Assembly: GCA_032871835.1 (NCBI GenBank)
Contig: CM065297.1
Location: forward strand, 22,932,098 to 22,996,097
DNA: 64,000 nt
DNA from: Dipteronia dyeriana
Lineage: Eukaryota > Streptophyta > Magnoliopsida > Sapindales > Sapindaceae
Direction of reading: 5' to 3'
The notes below the pieces were generated by a model. It did no database searches, was not told the DNA's origin, and saw only the letters and a list, made by a program, of their open reading frames with translations. Below are positions 58,126-64,000 of this stretch, piece after piece. A program made the translations under genes and the position numbers. Numbering within the stretch: the stretch's first letter is position 1; the number at the start of each line of letters is the position of its first letter.

Positions 58126-60498
58126 TGTTGGGATTATACTCGATAGCAAGAGTGTAATAATGTATTTGACAATATTTTTATATTAATAAAAGTGATTTCT
58201 AGTTTAACAAATCTTATGGCATTTATAGTTTAATTATTATAATTGTCAAAAGTTAATAATCATAAGGTCAAAAGACTATGATAAAAGAAGAATTGTTCGT
58301 ACATCTGGATATGTATGAGGTAGAAGCAATTCCTTAGTTAGTCTAGAATAATATTCACAACTTAAGATAAAGGTTGAGTGCCTTTATCTTGTCAAATTTG
58401 TAGATTCTTTTGCTAGCATTTAAGTGGGATCAAATGTGTTATGATGAGTCTAAAATCATCAAAGTGTGGTGCATTTGGGCAAAAGAATCTAGTGCACTAG
58501 GTGCATTGAATAGGATCATAGTGAAATACTTTATTCATAATCGTCAATGGTTAAGAGTTTTCACTTGAAGACAATCAGAGAATCTATCTCAATCCTGAGA
58601 TAAATGATGGACTTATGGTTGCAAGTGTTATCATTTGAGCTATTAATGAGTACGATTATATGACATAGTCTATCCTCGATAGTTTGGTGGTATTAATTTG
58701 TTAATCGATAGATGACTTCATTTATATATATGGACATTGTGGCTCTATTTATTAAATGAGAGTAAAATATCATCATATGGATGTTTTGAGGTATTGGATA
58801 TTAAATCTTAACGTTAAGTTTTCAATAATATCTATTAATATATGGCTTCTGGACAAGTTAAAATATCCAAGTTCGAAATGTGGTCATATGAGTAAATATG
58901 GTAACTTGGAAAGCTATAGACAGTCTATGAGCTCTTGACGATTAGTGATATTCTTCACAAGGATACACTTTCTCCATTAAGATTGTGTAGGGTATGAATG
59001 AACAATATTAGCTTATTCTATTTTTATTTACGAGTTCAATTTTAGTTCTTTAGCGGAATGAACTAAAATTAATAGATCGGACCTAAGTGAATCATTTGTT
59101 GATTGTGATTAGGTTATATCTATTCAAACTTAAATTTAGATAGCCTGCCAAGATCCCCAATCCACACGAATTTTCATGGATCACTTGATATATTCTACAG
59201 ACCAATTTATGGGTCAATCTAGAATAGTATTAATGCATGTGGACTTGTTTCTTTTAGTAAGAATGAGTCTAGTTCACATGTAAACTTCTTATTTAAGTCC
59301 AATGGATTTAATAAAATAGGAAAAACAATATTTGGCCCATATATAATGGCTTGGGTGGCTAAGGCTATATATATATATAATAGCTTAATATATTGTTTTT
59401 TATTTTATTATTTAATTAAATGAAAATTAATTAATTAATTAATTAAATGAAAATTAATTAATTAATTATTTAATTAAAAGTCAAAATCTTTATCCTAGTA
59501 GGAGATGGTCTCCTATAGTCATATTATTGTTGTAAATATGATAAGTATCAAATTGTAGATAAATAATAGGAATTTATTTATCTAGTCAAATTAGGAAGTA
59601 TTTGATTTCTATGAAAACCCTAGTTGACAATTGGTCAAATTAGGAAGTTTTAATTTAATCACAATTTAATTCAATAATTGGTTATTGAAAAAATACACTA
59701 CTTCAGTTGGATTAGGAGTCTTGGTGTATAAAAGAATTCTTCTTTGAAAATAATTCTTGGTCACCAAGTAAATTCTCCTAAGGAAAGGATTATTGCCCAC
59801 CAAGTAAATCCTTCTTAGGCGAGGATTTGGTCTCCTATATATACTACTTATTAAATTCAGCCAAAAAAGAATTTTACTAGAGTAATTCGGCAAAGTCTAG
59901 GTTTTATTCAAGAAGAAAATTCGGCCAAGGCTAGGGTTTATACACGAGTAAAATTCGGCAAGAGAGAATTTTAACCATAGAGAATTTGGTTCTTGCTTTA
60001 GATAAATTCGTCCAAATCTAAAGATTGGTGTGTGAAAATTCGGCAAAGAAGAAAAGGAAGAAAGAACGTTTTGTTTTCGATAGTGCACTAGTAGCCTTTA
60101 CATTAAAAGGTTTTGTGTACAACTTCCAATCAAGGTTCACGCGAGTTCAATCAAATTGATTGATATTTCACAAGTGATCTAACGTTCTTTGTTTTTCTTC
60201 TTAGAGGATTATTGTGACTAACAAAGAAAGAGATTTTATTTGTTTCCATCCTCATGTATACATTTTAAAGAAAGGGAGCCCACACTCCTAGGTGATTCAC
60301 GTTCGTGATTGGATTGGAAGATCTTACGGATTCAATTCGGCGTTAGTTCAGTCGTCATGAGAGAAAAAGGTACGACACTTTTAATACATATCAATTAATT
60401 TAGGGTTAAGGTTCCTTCTATTAAAGGGAATTTTTTTAAAATATACCAAACCCTAATTTTACACTTCCGCCACGTTTTTGAACCGTTTTTTCCATATA
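58126..60498 (+). mobile_element. Copia-type LTR, copy 2, full length
   Basis: 2373 bp from TGTTGGGATTATACTCG to TTCCATATA (the terminal CA is mutated to TA), followed by a primer site. It matches copy 3 inverted over its whole length. Near 59405-59480 it carries an expanded TTAATTAATTAAATGAAAA repeat. As a 5' LTR its partner would lie beyond the inverted element at the right edge. Confidence 0.85.
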
Positions 60499-60500
60499 AT

Positions 60501-60513
60501 TGGTATCAGAGCC
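60501..60513 (+). promoter_or_regulatory. Primer binding site (tRNA-iMet type), copy 2
   Basis: TGGTATCAGAGCC, two bases after the LTR, the standard Ty1/copia primer site in plants. Confidence 0.9.
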
Positions 60514-61471
60514 TGGTTGTACCATTGATTAATTGATGTATGTGTACGTGAATATATTTCTTTTTATTATTAATGTGCATATTTTAGAAAGAGATGACAC
60601 TCTAGGTATTTGCATCTATATTTACATTGGAATGTATGGTATATATATATGTTTTAATATGTGGATTGTTATTGCTCAATTTTGGTCCTAGAATTTCAAT
60701 GTATTTTTTTGTTGGGATTGTAACAAGAAGGGTGGCCTATCATCACCATAATTTTCTTCTTGGTAGTTGCTAAGTTTTTTATTTATTTTGCTATTGTAAT
60801 AAAAATACTACAGAAAAATATTGTATTAAAAAACTGCACTTTATTGTATTAAAAATACTGCAGTATTTTATTATTTAAAATTCTTCTATAATACATTCAA
60901 GTATATAAGACTTGAAATTTTAAAGAATTAGAAGCAACCGGAATAAGTTTGGGACCGTGCGGGCTATAGCAACAAACATGCGTGCGAATGAGCACGTGGC
61001 TACGATTGTTGTGGTATGGGCTGCGCACGGCAGCCCCGTGGGAGCCATAGGCTGCGCATGGTAGCCCTTTAAGGGGTTGTGGGGTGCGCACGCCGATGGG
61101 AGGCTTCCAAGGGGTCCAAACGGACGATGGTCGTGTGAAGACTTGTTCGCTAAGAAAGGAGTTTTTGTATTCCATGACATGTAATTTACTTGCTTTTCTA
61201 GGATGGACCAAAATTGTAGCTATTTATATTTTTGTAAATATTGCAATGTTTGTCACTGTTTGATAACATGTCATATAGAATTGGAGTGCCACTCATATAT
61301 CTCTTTTGGTATGAACGTGCATTGAATGGTTTAGGTATCTAATTGGCATCTAGATAACTTGGTAAATCATTCTATGAGATTTGATAACATGGCTTAAATA
61401 ATTGAGTGGGAGAAGGTTTTTTGGAACACCTACGGCTTCCAAGTGTAGTTGAGCTTTATGTTTTGTGTAAT
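60514..61471 (+). other. Internal 5' region of copia-type copy 2
   Basis: Untranslated leader. It includes a GC-rich stretch with three GGCTGCGCA(C/T)GG / GGGTGCGCACG blocks (about 61019-61095). No gag start was recognised before the inverted element enters at 61472. Confidence 0.6.
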
Positions 61472-63631
61472 TGTAGGGAAAATAAAACCCCGCGCAGCGG
61501 AAGCATGAGAAAATTTAATAAAATTAGGGTTTGCGTTTAAATAAAAACTTTCCCTTTTAATAACAAGAACCATAACCCTAGATTAATTGATGTATATAAA
61601 AAGAATCGTACCATTTTTTTTCGTGACGATTGAACTAGCATCGAATTGAATCTGCAAGATCTTCCAATCTAATCACGAACGTGAATCACCAAGGAGGGTG
61701 GGCTCCCTTTCTTTAAATTGTATACCTGAGGATGAAAACAAACAAAATCTTTTTCTTTGTTAGTCACAATAATCCTCCAAGAGAAAAACCAAGAACGTCC
61801 GGTCACTTTTGAGTTATCAATCAATTTGATTGAAACTTGCGTGAACCTTGATTCGATGTTGTACATAAAACCCTTTTGATGCAAATGATACTATTGTACT
61901 ATCAAAAACAAAAACGTTCCCTCTTTTCTCTATGCTTGGCCAAATTCTTCTCACAATGAGTTGGACGAAGTTTTTTTTTATAACAATAATAAACAAATAA
62001 AACAACTTCTCACACCAAAAATTCATTCTTGGTCGAATTTAATAGGTATTATATATAGGAGACTAAATCCTCTCCTAAGAAGGATTTACTTGGTGGTTAA
62101 GAATCCTTTTCCAAAAGGAATTCTTTCCTACACCAAGACTCCTAATCCAACTCAATAGTGTATTTGTAACCATATTAAAGACTTGATAAATAATTTTTTT
62201 ATTTATCTACTTATAAAATATAGTCTTTAATATTAATTATACTACCGTCAATAGTATAATTTTAGGAGACCATCTCCTACTAGGAAAAAACTTTTGAATT
62301 TTAATTAAATAATTAATTAATCAACAAAATAATTAATTTTCATTTAATTAAATAATAAAATAAAAATAATATAATTAAGCTATTCTAAATAGCCTTGCTG
62401 CTCAACACATATATATGGGCCATATATTATTTTTCTTATTTTATTAAATTCATTGGACCATAATAAAAAGACCACATGTGAATTAGACATATTCTTACAA
62501 AAAGAAACAAGTTCACATGCCTTAATACAATTCTACATGGACCCCTAAATTGGTCCGGTAGAATATATCAAGTGATCCATGCAAGTTCGTGTGGATTGAA
62601 GATCTTGGCGGGCTATCTAAATTTAAGCTCCAATAGACACAACCCAATCACAATCAACAAATGATTCACTTAGGTCCGATCTAGTTACTTTTAGTTCATT
62701 CCACTAAAGAACTAAAATTGAACTCTTAAATAAACATAGAATAAGTTGATGTTACTCATTCATATCCTAGACAACCTTATTGGAGAAAGTGTATCCTCGT
62801 GAAGAATATCAGTAATCGCCAAGAGCTCATAGACCTCCTATAGCTCTTCAAGTTACCATATTTACTCATATGACCACATTTTGAACTTGGATATTTTGAC
62901 TTGTCCAGAAGCCATTTTTCAATAGACACTATTGAAAACTTAACGTTAAGATTTAATATCCAATACCTCAAAATGTCCATATGATGATATTCTACTCTCA
63001 TTTAATAAATGGAGCCACGATGTCCATATCTATAAATGAAGTCCTCTATCGATTAACAAATGAATACCACAAAGCTATCGAGGATAGACTATGCTATATA
63101 ACCGTACTCATTGATAGCTCAAACGATAACACTTGCAACCATAAGTCCATCATTTATCTCAAGATTGTGATAGACTCTTCGATTGTCTTCAAATGAAAAC
63201 TTTTATCCATTGACGGTTCTAGATAAAGTATTTCGTTGTGATCCTATTCAATGCACCCAGTGCACTAGATTCTTTTGCCCAAAGATACCACACTTTGATG
63301 ATTTTAGATTCATCATAACACATTTGATCCCACTCAAATGCTAGCAAAAGAATCTACAACTTTGACAAGATAAATGTGCCCAACCTTTTATCTTAAGTTG
63401 TGAATATTATTCAATACTAACTAAAGAATTGTGTCTACCTCTTACATATCTAGATGTATGAACAATTCTTTTTTTCTCATAATCTTTTGACCTTATGATT
63501 ATTTACTTTTGACAATTATAATAATTAAACTATAAATGCTATAAGATTTGTTAAACTAGAAATCACTTTATTAATATGAAAAGATTGTCAAATACATTAT
63601 TACACTCTTGCTATCGAGCATAATCCCAACA
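61472..63631 (-). mobile_element. 3' LTR of an inverted Ty1/copia element running off the right edge, copy 3
   Basis: 2160 bp. On the minus strand it starts TGTTGGGATTATGCTCG (63631) after a polypurine tract and ends TTTTCCCTACA (61472). The 5 bases next to its end are GTAAT (61467-61471), the predicted target duplication. It lies inside the leader of copy 2. Its upstream internal region encodes copia RNase H. Confidence 0.9.
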
Positions 63632-63644
63632 ATCTCCCACTTGC
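63632..63644 (-). promoter_or_regulatory. Polypurine tract of the inverted copia element
   Basis: The minus strand reads GCAAGTGGGAGAT immediately before the LTR TG, a standard plus-strand primer position. Confidence 0.85.
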
Positions 63645-63705
63645 TCTATAGTAAATGTGTCATATCTCTCATCCCCATGTTCTCTAGATGCTCATCAAAA
63701 CTCTT

Positions 63706-63999
63706 TTATGTAAGAGCCTTTGTAAAGAGATCCGCTAGATTTTTTGCTGACGTGATCTTGGTAATTGTCACGTCACCCCTATGACAACTCAGAAGGTGAT
63801 ACTTTCTTTCAATGTGTTTCCCACTCTGTTGACTTCTTGGTTCTCTCGAATTAGCCACTGCTCCACTATTGTCATAATAGATAATGATCTGCTTATTCGC
63901 ATTAGGAACCACTTCCAAGTCAAACAAGAATTGGTGGAGCCAAATAGTCTCTTTAGCAGCCTCGCATACGGCAACATACTTGGCTTCCATGGTGGAATC
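63706..63999 (-). CDS. Ty1/copia polyprotein, RNase H C-terminal part (partial at window edge)
   Basis: The frame enters from beyond the window and ends at TAA 63706-63708. It reads STMEAKYVAVCEAAKETIWL, then YYDNSGAVANSREPRS, GKHIERKYH and SAKNLADLFTKALT. These are the hallmark motifs of the Ty1/copia RNase H: EAEY-like, the catalytic Asp in YYDNSGA, KHIERKYH and LADxFTK. About four residues usually present after KYHL seem missing (LLSCHRGDV where IREIVQRGDV is usual), so enzyme function is uncertain. The remaining pol would lie to the right. About 60 bases separate the stop from the polypurine tract. Confidence 0.85.
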   Translation of the reverse strand, partial: DSTMEAKYVAVCEAAKETIWLHQFLFDLEVVPNANKQIIIYYDNSGAVANSREPRSQQSGKHIERKYHLLSCHRGDVTITKITSAKNLADLFTKALT

Positions 64000-64000
64000 A

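Overview
This window looks like nuclear DNA of a flowering plant, probably a eudicot. It is AT-rich, with long TA, GT and ATT microsatellites, GT..AG introns and dense nested LTR retrotransposons, Helitron-like units, PIF/Harbinger and hAT elements. Only one intact host gene is visible: a plus-strand orthologue of CTR1, the Raf-like MAPKKK that represses ethylene signalling. It has 15 coding exons (22711-34020) that join without a frame break into 858 residues. Almost everything else is transposon or transposon relic. The species cannot be named from the sequence alone.  Layout, left. 1-1973 is intergenic. 1977-3650 is a PIF/Harbinger-type element with TTA target duplications. 3694-16354 is a run of Helitron-like units (5' end carrying AAAAGCTGACC, 3' end CTAG). 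This run was later hit by a solo LTR (6525-7349, empty site visible in the sister copy) and by a complete 3.1-kb gag-protease-only LTR element on the minus strand (10722-13813). 16828-19365 is a second, oppositely oriented member of the same Harbinger family. It carries a decayed Myb/SANT-like tail and a captured fragment of a CONSTANS-like/BBX zinc-finger gene.  Layout, centre. Two hAT-type non-autonomous elements (19862-20260; 21551-22040 with a perfect 8-bp duplication and high GC) and a SINE-like unit precede CTR1. Intron 5 of CTR1 holds about eleven copies of a minisatellite containing GT-microsatellites. Intron 10 holds a near-perfect 50-bp inverted repeat. Downstream lie a Tourist-like MITE (35596-36138) and a small GC-rich foldback with 21-bp tandem repeats.  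Layout, right. 38463 to about 53730 is one decayed Ty3/gypsy element of the dual-RNase-H (Tat-like) type. It is split by four LTR insertions (39948-41373, 43611-45004, 45375-48230, 50243-53066), and one of these is itself split by a solo LTR related to the host element's own LTR (46167-46892). 53730-55828 is an inverted relative of the 50243-53066 LTR. 55829-64000 holds three copies of a long Ty1/copia-type LTR: two head-to-tail with tRNA-iMet primer sites, and one inverted, preceded by its polypurine tract and a copia RNase H that runs off the right edge.  No CRISPR, rRNA or tRNA gene was seen. I found no convincing new biochemical system. The most unusual items are the BBX capture by a Harbinger element, the gag-protease element whose only in-frame stops are four TAG codons, the nested gypsy history, and the repeats inside CTR1 introns.
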